Origin: Streptomyces sp. NRRL S-37
GTDB taxonomy: Bacteria; Actinomycetota; Actinomycetes; Streptomycetales; Streptomycetaceae
Length of the DNA: 64,000 nucleotides
Direction of reading: 5' to 3'
NCBI RefSeq assembly: GCF_000721605.1
Contig: NZ_JOIZ01000002.1
Location: 248,001-312,000 of the forward strand
Position 1 is the stretch's first letter. Each line of letters begins with the position of its first letter. Positions 28,579 through 37,953 of the stretch are shown piece by piece. The notes under the pieces were generated by a model. It was not told the DNA's origin, did not search any database, and saw only the letters and a program-made list of their open reading frames with translations. Both the position numbers and the translations under genes were made by a program.

Positions 28579-29486
28579 CCACGCTCAGCATCGACCACGT
28601 CTCCCGCTGGTTCGGCAACGTGGTCGCCGTCAACGACATCACCATGACCATCGGCCCCGGCGTCACCGGCCTGCTCGGCCCCAACGGCGCCGGCAAGTCC
28701 ACCCTCATCAACATGATGGGCGGCTTCCTCGCCCCCTCCACCGGCACCGTCACCCTCGACGGACAGCAGGTGTGGCGCAACGAGGCCATCTACCAGCACA
28801 TCGGCATCGTCCCCGAACGCGAGGCGATGTACGACTTCCTCACCGGCCGCGAATTCGTTCTCGCCAACGCCGAACTCCATGGCCTGGGAGCCAAGGCGGC
28901 ACAGAAGGCGCTCGCCACGGTCGAGATGGAGTACGCGCAGGACCGCAAGATCGCCACCTACTCCAAGGGCATGCGGCAGCGCGTGAAGATGGCGTCCGCG
29001 CTGGTCCACCAGCCGTCGCTGCTCCTCCTGGACGAACCGTTCAACGGCATGGACCCGCGCCAGCGCATGCAGCTCATGGACCTGCTGCGGCGCATGGGCG
29101 ACGAGGGCCGCACCGTGCTGTTCTCCTCCCACATCCTCGAAGAGGTCGAACAGCTCGCCTGGCACATCGAGGTCGTCGTCGCCGGCCGGCACGCGGCCAG
29201 CGGCGACTTCCGCCGGATCCGCCGCCTGATGACGGACCGCCCGCACCGCTACCTGGTGCGCTCCAGCGACGACCGCGCCCTCGCGGCCGCGCTGATCGCC
29301 GACCCGTCGACGTCCGGCATCGAGGTCGACCACGCCGAGGGCGCGCTGCGCATCCAGGCCGTCGACTTCGGCCGCTTCACCGCCCTGCTGCCGAAGGTCG
29401 CGCGCGAGCACGGCATCCGGCTGCTCACGGTCTCGCCCTCCGACGAGTCCCTCGAGTCCGTCTTCTCGTATCTCGTCGCCGCGTAG
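28575..29486 (+). CDS. ABC transporter ATP-binding protein (second of two)
   Basis: The 303-residue ATPase begins with GTG overlapping the permease stop. Walker A GPNGAGKST (about residue 40), signature YSKGMRQR and Walker B LLLLDEPFNGMD are intact. It is a diverged paralogue of the first ATPase in the operon and probably pairs with the permease that follows. Nothing in the sequence gives the substrate. Confidence 0.92.
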   Translation: MTTLSIDHVSRWFGNVVAVNDITMTIGPGVTGLLGPNGAGKSTLINMMGGFLAPSTGTVTLDGQQVWRNEAIYQHIGIVPEREAMYDFLTGREFVLANAELHGLGAKAAQKALATVEMEYAQDRKIATYSKGMRQRVKMASALVHQPSLLLLDEPFNGMDPRQRMQLMDLLRRMGDEGRTVLFSSHILEEVEQLAWHIEVVVAGRHAASGDFRRIRRLMTDRPHRYLVRSSDDRALAAALIADPSTSGIEVDHAEGALRIQAVDFGRFTALLPKVAREHGIRLLTVSPSDESLESVFSYLVAA

Positions 29487-29496
29487 GAGGCCGAAG

Positions 29497-30216
29497 ATGT
29501 ACGACCCCACAGTCGCCCGGCTCACCTACCGGGCCCTGCTCGGCCGGCGCCGGGCCCTCATCCTGGGCGCCCTGCCCCTGCTGCTGATCGCGATCTCCCT
29601 GGCGGTGCGCGCCCTCGCCGGCGCCGACGACCAGACCGCGGCCGACATCCTCGGCGGGCTCGCGCTCGCCACCATGGTGCCGATCATCGGCGTCATCGCC
29701 GGAACCGGGGCCATCGGCCCCGAGATCGACGACGGCTCGGTGGTGTACCTGCTGTCCAAGCCGATCAAGCGGCCGACCATCATCTACACCAAGCTGATCG
29801 TCGCGATCGCCGTCACCATGGTGTTCTCGGCGGTGCCCACGCTGATCGCGGGCTTCATCCTGAACGGCAACGGCCAGCAGGTCGCCGTCGCCTACACCGT
29901 GGCCGCGCTGGTCGCCTCCATCGCGTACGCGGCGCTCTTCCTGCTGCTCGGCACGGTCTCCCGGCACGCGGTGGTGTTCGGGCTGGTCTACGCGCTGGTC
30001 TGGGAGGCGCTGTTCGGCTCCCTGGTGTCCGGCGCGCGCACGCTGAGCGTCCAGCAGTGGGCGCTGGCCGTGGCGCAGAAGGTCTCCGGCGGCGACCTGG
30101 TCACCTCGGACGTGGGCCTGACGACCGCGACGGTGCTGCTGGCCGCGGTCACCGTGCTGGCCACCTGGTACGCCGGGCAGAAGCTGCGGTCGCTGACGCT
30201 CGCCGGCGAGGAGTGA
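29497..30216 (+). CDS. ABC-2 type permease (second of two)
   Basis: The 239-residue membrane protein has six hydrophobic segments (for example LILGALPLLLIAISLAV at about residues 18-34) and a short loop with IDDGSVVYLLSKPI. It ends the four-gene operon and is followed by a T-rich hairpin terminator. The two permeases differ enough to suggest a heteromeric channel or two related exporters. Confidence 0.9.
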   Translation: MYDPTVARLTYRALLGRRRALILGALPLLLIAISLAVRALAGADDQTAADILGGLALATMVPIIGVIAGTGAIGPEIDDGSVVYLLSKPIKRPTIIYTKLIVAIAVTMVFSAVPTLIAGFILNGNGQQVAVAYTVAALVASIAYAALFLLLGTVSRHAVVFGLVYALVWEALFGSLVSGARTLSVQQWALAVAQKVSGGDLVTSDVGLTTATVLLAAVTVLATWYAGQKLRSLTLAGEE

Positions 30217-30220
30217 GACG

Positions 30221-30246
30221 CGGGGACCGGTGAGTCCCGTTTTATT
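30221..30246 (+). terminator. Terminator after the ABC operon
   Basis: GGGAC (30223-30227) pairs with GTCCC (30234-30238) across a six-base loop, followed by GTTTTATT. The T-run makes it one of few classical rho-independent signals in this window. Confidence 0.6.
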
Positions 30247-30633
30247 CGGTGGCGCCGGACTTGCCCGGCGGGCAGAGTGGTCGTGTCCGCATCGCCGGGA
30301 AGGTCCGGCGTCATCGGCTGGGAGAGGAGCGGGACGACGCCCGTGCACGGCGGTACGTCCCCCTCCCGTGAGGGCAGCCCGCGGCGGTCTCCGGAGTGAT
30401 CCCTACCGCTCCGTCGAGTCCGCTCCGCACGGGGAGCTGCCCGGGGCGGCCGCTTCGAGCACGCGACGCGTGTCGCGTGGGCCGCCCTTCCCTGCTTTCG
30501 CCTCTTCAGAGGCGTGCGGCCGGGCGGGTGGGGGTGCGCAACCCGGTGCCGCGAGGTGCCGGTGCGCCCACCCGTGCCGCCGGGGCACCTCCCAGGCCCT
30601 TCAGGCACCGGGGGAGGCACGATCCGCCCGCGC
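30247..30633. other. Gene-free gap between the ABC operon and the HAD gene
   Basis: No convincing gene is present in this convergent stretch. GAGGTGCC (30553-30560) and GGCACCTC (30584-30591) form an inverted repeat that could end transcription of the minus-strand serS-HAD operon. Confidence 0.5.
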
Positions 30634-31443
30634 TTACGACGCCAGCAGCCGTTCCAGGACCAGCGCGATGCCGTCCTCCTCGTTGGAGGTGGTCACCTCG
30701 TCGGCCACCGCCTTCAGTTCCCCGTGCGCGTTGGCCATGGCCACGCTGTGGGCGGACCAGGCGAACATCGGGATGTCGTTGGGCATGTCGCCGAAGGCGA
30801 TCGTCTCCGCGGCCTTCACGCCCAGCCGGCGCGCCGCCAGGGACAGCCCCGTGGCCTTCGACAGGCCGAGCGGGAGCAGTTCGACGATGCCCTCGCCCGC
30901 CATGGTGACGGTGACGAACCCGCCCGCCGCGCGGGTGGCCGCGTCGGCGAGCTCGTCCGAGGTCAGATCCGGGTGCTGGATGTACAGCTTGTTCAGCGGT
31001 GCCGTCCACAGGTCCGACGCGTCCGTGAACGGCGTCGCGGGCAGCCCGCCCACGACCTCGTAACCGGGACCGACCAGCACCTCGCCGTCCAGCCCGTCGC
31101 GGCTCGCCGCCAGGTGCAGCGGACCGACCTCCGCCTCGATCTTCGCCAGCGCCACCCCGGCCAGCTGCCGGTCCAGGGTCACCGACGTCAGCAGGCGGTG
31201 CGCCCCGGCGTCGTACACCTGGGCGCCCTGGCCGCAGACGGCGAGCCCCTCGTAGCCGAGGTCGTCGAGTATGGGGCGGGTCCAGGGCACCGCGCGGCCG
31301 GTGACGACGATGTGCGCGGCGCCCGCCGCGGTGGCCGCGGCGAGCGCGTCACGGGTGCGGCGGGAGACCGAGTGGTCGCCCCGCAGCAGCGTGCCGTCGA
31401 GATCGGTGGCGATGAGCCGGTACGGGAAGGGGGCGGTGCTCAC
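30634..31443 (-). CDS. Cof-type HAD phosphatase, coupled to serS
   Basis: The 269-residue protein has DLDGTLL near residue 14, VTGRAVPW and GDMPND near residue 200, with a type IIB cap. It resembles the HAD protein at 22120-22989. Its GTG start overlaps the serS stop (GTGA), so it is translated with the seryl-tRNA synthetase. Such coupling could mean a metabolite-repair or serine-phosphate role, but that is speculation. The substrate is unknown. Confidence 0.9.
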   Translation of the reverse strand: MSTAPFPYRLIATDLDGTLLRGDHSVSRRTRDALAAATAAGAAHIVVTGRAVPWTRPILDDLGYEGLAVCGQGAQVYDAGAHRLLTSVTLDRQLAGVALAKIEAEVGPLHLAASRDGLDGEVLVGPGYEVVGGLPATPFTDASDLWTAPLNKLYIQHPDLTSDELADAATRAAGGFVTVTMAGEGIVELLPLGLSKATGLSLAARRLGVKAAETIAFGDMPNDIPMFAWSAHSVAMANAHGELKAVADEVTTSNEEDGIALVLERLLAS

Positions 31444-32717
31444 TTGGTGACCGGCTCCAGGATCTCCCGGCCGCCCAGGTACGGACGCAGCACCTCCGGC
31501 ACGCGCACGGAACCGTCGGCCTGCTGGTGGTTCTCCAGGATCGCCACGATCGTGCGCGGTACGGCGCACAGCGTGCCGTTGAGCGTGGCCAGCGGGCGCA
31601 CCTTCTTGTCCTCACGGACGCGGATCGACAGCCGGCGCGACTGGAACTCGGTGCAGTCCGAGGTCGAGGTCAGCTCGCGGTACTTGCCCTGGGTCGGGAT
31701 CCACGCCTCGCAGTCGTACTTGCGCGCGGCCGAGGAGCCCAGGTCGCCCGAGGCGACGTCGATCACGCGGAACGGCAGCTCCAGCGAGGTCAGCCACTGC
31801 TTCTCCCACTCCAGCAGCCGCTGGTGCTCCGCCTGGGAGTCCTCCGGGGCGACGTACGAGAACATCTCGACCTTGTCGAACTGGTGCACGCGGAAGATGC
31901 CCCGGGTGTCCTTGCCGTGCGAGCCGGCCTCGCGGCGGAAGCAGGGCGAGAAGCCCGCGTACCGCAGCGGCAGCCGGTCGGCGTCGATGATCTCGTCCAT
32001 GTGGTACGCGGCCAGCGCCACCTCGGACGTGCCGACCAGGTAGAGGTCGTCCTTGTCGAGGTGGTAGACGTCCTGGGCCGCCTGGCCGAGGAACCCGGTG
32101 CCCGCCATCGACTGGGGGCGCACCAGCGCGGGGGTCAGCATCGGCGTGAAGCCGGCGGCCGTGGCCTGCGCCATCGCGGCGTTCACCAGGGCGAGCTCGA
32201 GCAGCGCGCCGACGCCGGTCAGGAAGTAGAAGCGGGAGCCCGAGACCTTGGCGCCGCGCTCGACGTCGATGGCGCCGAGGAGCTGGCCCAGCTCCAGGTG
32301 GTCCTTGGGCGCGAAGCCCTCGGCGTCGAAGTCACGGATGCTGCCGTGCGTCTCCAGCGTGACGAAGTCCTCCTCGCCGCCGACGGGTACGTCGGGGTGG
32401 ACGAGGTTGCTCAGCTTGAGCAGCAGGTCCTGGGTCTCGGTCGCGGCGGCGTCGCGGTCGGCGTCGGCCGCCTTGACGTCGGCGGCGAGCTGGCCGGCCC
32501 GCTTCAGCAGCTCGGCCTTCTCGTCACCGGCGGCCTTGGGGATGAGCTTGCCGAGCGACTTCTGCTCGGCGCGCAGCTCGTCGAAGCGGACGCCGGACGA
32601 CCTGCGCCGCTCGTCGGCAGACAGGAGGGCGTCGACGAGCGCGACGTCCTCTCCACGGGCGCGCTGAGAAGCGCGCACACGGTCGGGGTCCTCACGAAGC
32701 AGGCGAAGGTCAATCAC
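31440..32717 (-). CDS. serS: Seryl-tRNA synthetase
   Basis: SerRS charges tRNA-Ser with serine. The 425-residue class II enzyme starts [18 protein letters not shown] with the N-terminal coiled-coil arm that holds the tRNA long variable arm (to about residue 110). Class II motif 2 includes [21 protein letters not shown], and motif 3 is near [17 protein letters not shown]. The GTG start at 32717 is the family start. It is followed by the overlapping HAD gene and preceded by a DnaA-box-rich spacer. The window also contains a tRNA-Ser gene at 50907. Confidence 0.97.
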   Translation of the reverse strand: MIDLRLLREDPDRVRASQRARGEDVALVDALLSADERRRSSGVRFDELRAEQKSLGKLIPKAAGDEKAELLKRAGQLAADVKAADADRDAAATETQDLLLKLSNLVHPDVPVGGEEDFVTLETHGSIRDFDAEGFAPKDHLELGQLLGAIDVERGAKVSGSRFYFLTGVGALLELALVNAAMAQATAAGFTPMLTPALVRPQSMAGTGFLGQAAQDVYHLDKDDLYLVGTSEVALAAYHMDEIIDADRLPLRYAGFSPCFRREAGSHGKDTRGIFRVHQFDKVEMFSYVAPEDSQAEHQRLLEWEKQWLTSLELPFRVIDVASGDLGSSAARKYDCEAWIPTQGKYRELTSTSDCTEFQSRRLSIRVREDKKVRPLATLNGTLCAVPRTIVAILENHQQADGSVRVPEVLRPYLGGREILEPVTK

Positions 32718-33254
32718 GCGGTCAAGGCTACCGGTGCGGGGTGACGCCTCACGACTCACTATTGCGGTGCGGTCGCGCACGTTCCGTTATGGGGTGATTA
32801 CGCGGAATGTTCCGCAAGGTCAATGAATGGGGCGCTCCCCCTGGAACGGGTCAGTTCGCGGGACGCGGGTTGACCGGGATCCCTTGTGCGGCACGGAACT
32901 TGGGCCTCGGTTTTCCACAGGCATCCACATACTCGGGAAGTTATCCACAGGTTGTGGGGAAGATCTGTGGACTGCGGAATTGATCGCTCCGAAACGTCTG
33001 ATCAAAGCCGAGGATTCCCAGGACAAACTCCCTTCCTCCCCACTTTTGAGTGGAAAAGACTCACTCCAAAGGGTTGACCAAAGGAAAAGGGTGGACGAAG
33101 GGGGATGTGCGGGGCGATGAACGAGGTCATGCCCTGGGGAGCGATGTGTCGACAGGATGGGGCTCCGGTGTCGACTTGTCCCCAGATGAAGAAGCAGACC
33201 TGTGGATAACTCCTGTGGATAACGAAAATCAGCAGGTAAGACCGGCCGGTTCCG
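32718..33254. promoter_or_regulatory. AT-richer spacer with a DnaA-box cluster between serS and pheA
   Basis: The 537-base spacer holds no gene. TTATCCACA is exact at 32941-32949 and in inverse orientation at 33201-33209 and 33214-33222. Looser matches are at 32911-32919 (TTTTCCACA), 32921-32929, 32953-32961, 32966-32974 and 33176-33184. The region should also carry the serS promoter. A cluster named D78 that titrates DnaA is described in S. coelicolor, and from memory it falls in this neighbourhood. Confidence 0.75.
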
Positions 33255-34187
33255 TCAGAACCGCCCGTCCTGGCACCGCGCGACCCACTCCGCCGCCCCC
33301 ACGAACTCCTCGTCCGATGTCCCGGGGAACGGCGGCCGTACCTCCCCGGGGTGTACATCCGCACGCGGATACGAACCAAGGAAGCGCACCTGCAGGCAGA
33401 TGCGCTTGAGCCCCGTCAGCGCCTCGGCCATCCGGCGGTCCGAGATATGCCCCTCGGCGTCGACGCAGAAGCAGTAGTTGCCGATCCCGGCACCGGTCGG
33501 CCGGGACTGGAGCAGCATCAGGTTGATGCCACGGGTGGCGAACTCACCCAGCAGGTCGCGCAGCCCGCCGGGGTGGTCGTCGCGCTGCCACAGGACGACG
33601 GAGGTCTTGTCGGCCCCCGTGGGCGCGGCGGGCCGGGCCGGGCGGCCCACCAGCACGAACCGGGTCTGGGCGTTCTCCGCGTCGTGGATCTCCGTCTCCA
33701 GGGCCTCCAGGCCGTATCGGGCGGCGGCGAACTCACCGGCGAAGGCGGCGTCGTACCGGCCCTCCTGGACCAGTCGCGCGCCGTCCGCGTTGGAGGCGGC
33801 CGACTCCCAGACGGCGTCCGGGAGGTGCGTCCTGAGCCAGTTGCGGACCTGCGGCTGGGCGGCCGGGTGGGCGGTGACCGTCTTGATGTCCGACAGCTTG
33901 GTGCCCGGACGGACGAGCAGCGCGAAGGTGATCGACAGCAGCACCTCGCGGTAGATCGTCAGCGGGGTGCCCGCGACCAGCTCGTCGAGGGTGGTGGTGA
34001 TACCGCCCTCGACGGAGTTCTCGATGGGGACGAACGCGGCCTCGGCCTCGCCGACGCGCACCGCGTCGAGCGCGGACTGCACGGACACGTACGGGATCAG
34101 CTCACGGGTGGCCGCCTCGGGAAGCGTGCGCAGGGCGACTTCGGTGAAGGTGCCCTCTGGGCCGAGATACGCATAGCTCGCTGGCAT
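33255..34187 (-). CDS. pheA: Prephenate dehydratase
   Basis: The 310-residue monofunctional enzyme converts prephenate to phenylpyruvate for phenylalanine synthesis. The catalytic domain (about residues 1-190) begins YAYLGPEGTFTEVAL and has VPIENSVEGGITTTLDEL. The C-terminal ACT domain (about 205-285) has the ESRP-like segment LLQSRPTGAGIGNYCF for phenylalanine feedback. A 25-residue tail follows. It is 71 bases downstream of the DyP peroxidase stop and reads away from the serS spacer. Confidence 0.97.
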   Translation of the reverse strand: MPASYAYLGPEGTFTEVALRTLPEAATRELIPYVSVQSALDAVRVGEAEAAFVPIENSVEGGITTTLDELVAGTPLTIYREVLLSITFALLVRPGTKLSDIKTVTAHPAAQPQVRNWLRTHLPDAVWESAASNADGARLVQEGRYDAAFAGEFAAARYGLEALETEIHDAENAQTRFVLVGRPARPAAPTGADKTSVVLWQRDDHPGGLRDLLGEFATRGINLMLLQSRPTGAGIGNYCFCVDAEGHISDRRMAEALTGLKRICLQVRFLGSYPRADVHPGEVRPPFPGTSDEEFVGAAEWVARCQDGRF

Positions 34188-34259
34188 GACCTCACCCTAA
34201 TGGGGCCCCCGGCCGACGGCTGCCCCGCCGGTGCCCTCAGGGGTGACGCGGGACGGTTC

Positions 34260-35546
34260 TCACCCCTCCAGCAGCCGCTGCCCCACATACTCTCCCTCCG
34301 CCGCGCCGCCCGGCACCGCGAACAGCCCGCTCGCCTCGTGGCGGACGAACGGCGTCAGGGCGTCGCCCCGGTCGAGCTTGCGCTGCACCGGCACGAAGCC
34401 GCGCAGCGGATCGGCCTGCCAGCAGATGAACAGCAGTCCCGCGTCCGGTGTCCCGTCCGCGTCGATGCCGTCGTGGTACGAGAACGGGCGGCGGAGCATG
34501 GCGGCACCGCCGTTCTGGTCGGGGCGGGTGATCCTCGCGTGGGCGTTGATCGGGACGACCAGGTTGCCCCGGGAGTCCGTCTTCTCCAGGTCCATGTCGG
34601 ACGTCTCGGTGCCTCCGGACAGCGGCGCTCCGTCGGACTTGCGGCGCCCGATGACGTTTTCCTGCTCCTTGACCGGCAGCTTCTCCCAGTCGTCCAGCAG
34701 CATGCGGATGCGGCGTACGACGGCGTAGGAGCCGTTCGCCATCCAGGCCGGCTCGCCCTTCCCGGGGACGAAGATCCGTTCGTCGAAGTCGGACTCGGAG
34801 GGCTTGGGGTTGCGGGTGCCGTCGACCTGGCCCATCAGGTTGCGGGCGGTCATGGGGTGGGCGGTGGCGCCGGGTGAGCGATTGAAGCCGTTCATCTGCC
34901 AGCGCACCTTCGCCGCGGAGCCCGCGTCCTTCTGGACGGCGCGCAGGGCGTGGAAGGCGACGAGGGCGTCATCGGCGCCGATCTGCACCCACAGGTCGCC
35001 GTTGCTGCGGGCCTTGTCGAGGTGGTCGGAGGAGAAGTCGGGCAGTGGGTCCAGGGCGACCGGGCGCTGCTTCTCCAGGCCGGTGCGGGCGAAGAAGCTG
35101 TGACCGAAGCCGAAGGTGAGGGTCAGTGAGGAGGGGCCGGCGTCACGGGACACGCCGGTGTCGTCCTGCGCGCTGGGCTCGCCCGCCATCAGCCGGCGGG
35201 CGGTGTCCGACCAGCGGCGCAGCAGGGCGGCGGCCTCCTTGCGTCCGGTCCCGGGCGCGAGGTCGAAGGCGATGAGGTGGCCGCGGGCCTGGAGCGGCTG
35301 GGTGATGCCGGGCTGATGTTTCACGTGAAACGCGACCTGGCCGTCGCCCACCGACGTCAGCGGGGTGGCTGCGGCGGGTGCCGCCGCGTATCCCACGGCT
35401 CCGCCCGCCGCCCCGAGGGCGAGTCCGGTGGCGCCGGCCGTGCCGAGCAGCCGGCGCCGGGAGATGCCGTTCCCGGTGGTCCGGTCTCCGGTCTCCTTCT
35501 GGGGTGCCCCGGGGGTCCGGGCCTGCGGAAGGGTCTGGTCAGCCAT
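34260..35546 (-). CDS. dtpA: Tat-exported DyP-type heme peroxidase (DtpA)
   Basis: The 428-residue extracytoplasmic peroxidase has a twin-arginine signal (ISRRRLLGTAGATGLALG, about residues 29-46) and the DyP motif GQVDGTRN. The probable proximal His is in INAHARI and the distal Arg in MLRRPFSYHDG. In S. lividans DtpA sits in the same operon with sco and ecuC and supports maturation of the copper oxidase GlxA and development under low copper. Here it is the last gene of ycnI-sco-ecuC-copCD-dtpA. A perfect parS lies within its coding sequence. Confidence 0.94.
   Translation of the reverse strand: MADQTLPQARTPGAPQKETGDRTTGNGISRRRLLGTAGATGLALGAAGGAVGYAAAPAAATPLTSVGDGQVAFHVKHQPGITQPLQARGHLIAFDLAPGTGRKEAAALLRRWSDTARRLMAGEPSAQDDTGVSRDAGPSSLTLTFGFGHSFFARTGLEKQRPVALDPLPDFSSDHLDKARSNGDLWVQIGADDALVAFHALRAVQKDAGSAAKVRWQMNGFNRSPGATAHPMTARNLMGQVDGTRNPKPSESDFDERIFVPGKGEPAWMANGSYAVVRRIRMLLDDWEKLPVKEQENVIGRRKSDGAPLSGGTETSDMDLEKTDSRGNLVVPINAHARITRPDQNGGAAMLRRPFSYHDGIDADGTPDAGLLFICWQADPLRGFVPVQRKLDRGDALTPFVRHEASGLFAVPGGAAEGEYVGQRLLEG
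35318..35331. other. parS site inside dtpA
   Basis: GTTTCACGTGAAAC is a perfect palindrome encoding part of VAFHVKHQ of the peroxidase. Codons therefore accommodate the ParB site. Confidence 0.92.
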
Positions 35547-35552
35547 GGTGGT

Positions 35553-37490
35553 TCAGCCGATCTTCGCGTTCTTCGAGACGGTCACCTGGTCGATGTCGGA
35601 GGTCCGTACGGTCACCTCGACCTTCCAGTCGCCCGTCATGGGGATCTGTACTCCGCTCGCCGACCAGTGTCCGGTGGCGATGTGGTCGGGGACGACGGGC
35701 AGCGGTCCGATGTCCTTGGCGGAGAGGGTGAGGGCGACCTTCACCTCGGGGATGTCGACGGCCTGGCCGTCCGGGCCCTCCACATAGACGTGCATGTCGT
35801 TGTCGCCGACCCGGGCGGGGTCGAGGTCGATCGTGACGACGCCCTTGCCGTTCTCGCCGCCGGTGTCGAAGGGCATGTTCAGTGTCACCGCGCCGGTGCC
35901 CTGGCCGGTCGAGGCGGACGACGAGGCGGAGGTGGCCGCCGCGGCCTCCTGCTCGGTGCGCCCCGGCTCGGTCTGCGTCAGCACGGTGGTGACGGCGAGC
36001 AGGACGACGGCGATGCCCGCCTCGGCGAGTACGGAGCGGCGCAGCCCGAAGCGGTGGGGGTCGGCGTCGCGCAGCCGCTTCTGCCGGGCGCTCTCCATCG
36101 CGGCCCGCTGCCGGGCGAGCTGGGCGGCCCGGGCGTCACCGCCCTTTTCGGCCCCGGACTCGTCCTTCCCGGACTTGTTCTTTCCGGCTTCGGTGGCTTT
36201 GCCCGCCTCTGCCGGCTGCTTCTCCTTCTCCTTCTTCTCCTCACGCGCCGCCGGGACCGGTGCCTCCGCCAGCCGTGCCGTCCAGCGCCGTGAGATCGAG
36301 GCGGTCGCGACCATCACCGCCACGAGCCCGATCTTGGCGAGCAGCAGCTGTCCGTACCGGGTGTCGGTCAGCGCCGACCAGGAGCCGAGCTGCCGCCAGC
36401 TCTGGTAGACGCCGGTGACGGCCAGCGCCACCACGCTGCCGAAGGCGAGCCGTGAGAACCGCTGGACGGCGTCCCGGTCGACCGGGGTGTCGGCGGGCGC
36501 CCGGTAGAGCGCGACGAGCAGGGTGGTGAGTCCGCCGAGCCAGGCGGCGACGGCCAGCAGGTGGAGCACGTCGACGGGCATGGCGACACCGGGCTGGAGT
36601 CCCTGGGAGGCGTGCTCGGACATGGCCCAGCTCGCGGCGAGCCCGGCCGCCACGACCGTCCCGCCGATCGCCAGCCCGAAGGTCAGGTCCCGCTTCTCCT
36701 CGGCCTCCCGCTTGTCGTAGGCGCCGAACAGCACCGCGATGAACAGGGCCGCCGCGGCGAGCAGCAGCAGCCGGGAGACCAGTGCCGCGCCGGTCTTCGT
36801 CTGGAGCACGTCCCCGAGCAGCGACAGGTCGAAGACGTCGCCGACCGCCCCGGAGGTGGTGTAGGAGCCGCGCAGGAGCAGCAGCGCGAGCGTGGCCGCG
36901 GTGAGCGTCAGCCAGCCGGAGACGACCAGCCGCTGTACCGCCCGCACCCCGGCGCCGCGCCCCCAGCAGGCGAGCACGAAGGCGGCCCCGCCGGCCATGA
37001 CGACGAAGCCGGCGTACGACACGTAGCGGCCGATGCCGTACAGCAGGCCGATCAGGCCGTCGTCGGAGGCCGGTGCGGAGGCGGAGACGGAGGTCTCGGA
37101 GGGGGCGCCGATGGAGAAGGTGAAGGCTCCGGCGACGGGGTGGCTGTCCGCGGACACCACCTGGTAGGCCACGGTGTAGGTGCCGTCGGGCAGTCCGCTG
37201 AGCAGTCGCACGGTGTATGTCGTGCCGCCGGGGTTGGCCGGGGTGCCCTTGTCGACCCGATTGCCCTTGGGGTCGAGGACGCGCACGGCGTCGTCGCTCA
37301 CCGCGATCTGTTCGGAGAAGGTGAGCGAGACCTGGGCGGGTGCCGTGTCGACCACCGCCCCCTGCCCGGGATCGCTTCCGGTCAGCGCGGCGTGCGCGGA
37401 GGCGGGGGCGGCTCCGGCGAGGAGCGCGCCGGTGACCGCCAGGAGCAGCAGCACCAGGATCCGCACGCGGGGGGCGATGGTCTGGGTCAC
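35553..37490 (-). CDS. copCD: CopC-CopD fusion copper-uptake protein (YcnJ type)
   Basis: The 645-residue protein has a signal peptide, then a CopC domain (about residues 30-125) whose first residues after cleavage would be HAALTGSD, with His1 as copper ligand. The CopD membrane domain of eight or so helices covers about residues 145-420. A Lys/Glu/Ala-rich cytoplasmic loop (REEKKEKEKQPAEAGKA) follows, then a last helix and a C-terminal extracellular beta domain (about 530-645). It should bring copper across the membrane. It lies six bases from dtpA and 13 bases after ecuC. Confidence 0.92.
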   Translation of the reverse strand: MTQTIAPRVRILVLLLLAVTGALLAGAAPASAHAALTGSDPGQGAVVDTAPAQVSLTFSEQIAVSDDAVRVLDPKGNRVDKGTPANPGGTTYTVRLLSGLPDGTYTVAYQVVSADSHPVAGAFTFSIGAPSETSVSASAPASDDGLIGLLYGIGRYVSYAGFVVMAGGAAFVLACWGRGAGVRAVQRLVVSGWLTLTAATLALLLLRGSYTTSGAVGDVFDLSLLGDVLQTKTGAALVSRLLLLAAAALFIAVLFGAYDKREAEEKRDLTFGLAIGGTVVAAGLAASWAMSEHASQGLQPGVAMPVDVLHLLAVAAWLGGLTTLLVALYRAPADTPVDRDAVQRFSRLAFGSVVALAVTGVYQSWRQLGSWSALTDTRYGQLLLAKIGLVAVMVATASISRRWTARLAEAPVPAAREEKKEKEKQPAEAGKATEAGKNKSGKDESGAEKGGDARAAQLARQRAAMESARQKRLRDADPHRFGLRRSVLAEAGIAVVLLAVTTVLTQTEPGRTEQEAAAATSASSSASTGQGTGAVTLNMPFDTGGENGKGVVTIDLDPARVGDNDMHVYVEGPDGQAVDIPEVKVALTLSAKDIGPLPVVPDHIATGHWSASGVQIPMTGDWKVEVTVRTSDIDQVTVSKNAKIG

Positions 37491-37503
37491 GGGGGTGTCT
37501 CCC

Positions 37504-37953
37504 TCAGTGTCCGGTCTTCGGGGTGTAGGTGGCCGGTTTCACCGGTATCTCGACCGTGACGGGGTCCGACTCGGCGAAGCGCAGCTCGACGGAGACCTTC
37601 TGGCCCTGCTTCGGCTTCCGCTTCAGCCGCTCGAACATCAGATGGTTGCCGCCGCTCTCCAGCACCAGGCTGCCGTGGGCCGGGATGTCGAGGGCCTCGA
37701 CCTCCTGCATGGCCCCGTCGACGGTCTCGTGCACGGTGACCTGGTCGGCGACGTCGCTGCTGACCGAGGTCAGCCGGTCCGCGGAGTCGCCGTCGTTGGT
37801 GATGGTGAGGAAGCCGGCGGCCATGTCGGAGACCGGCTGCGGCATGTACGCGGAGCCGACGGACAGCTCCGCCGGGCCGCTGCCGGAGCCGCCGCAGCCG
37901 GCCAGGGCCAGCGCCCCGGCGACGACCAGGGCCGCGGCTGCCGGGCGCCTCAC
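37504..37953 (-). CDS. ecuC: PCu(A)C copper chaperone lipoprotein
   Basis: The 149-residue lipoprotein has a short signal ending in LAGC (lipobox, acylated Cys near residue 19). A PCuAC domain follows with the copper motif His-x-Met visible as HLM near residue 103 and an upstream VTVHETVDGAM. It is the extracellular Cu(I) chaperone called ECuC in S. lividans, which passes copper towards Sco and oxidases. Its GTG start overlaps the sco stop, so the two are translated together. Confidence 0.92.
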   Translation of the reverse strand: MRRPAAAALVVAGALALAGCGGSGSGPAELSVGSAYMPQPVSDMAAGFLTITNDGDSADRLTSVSSDVADQVTVHETVDGAMQEVEALDIPAHGSLVLESGGNHLMFERLKRKPKQGQKVSVELRFAESDPVTVEIPVKPATYTPKTGH

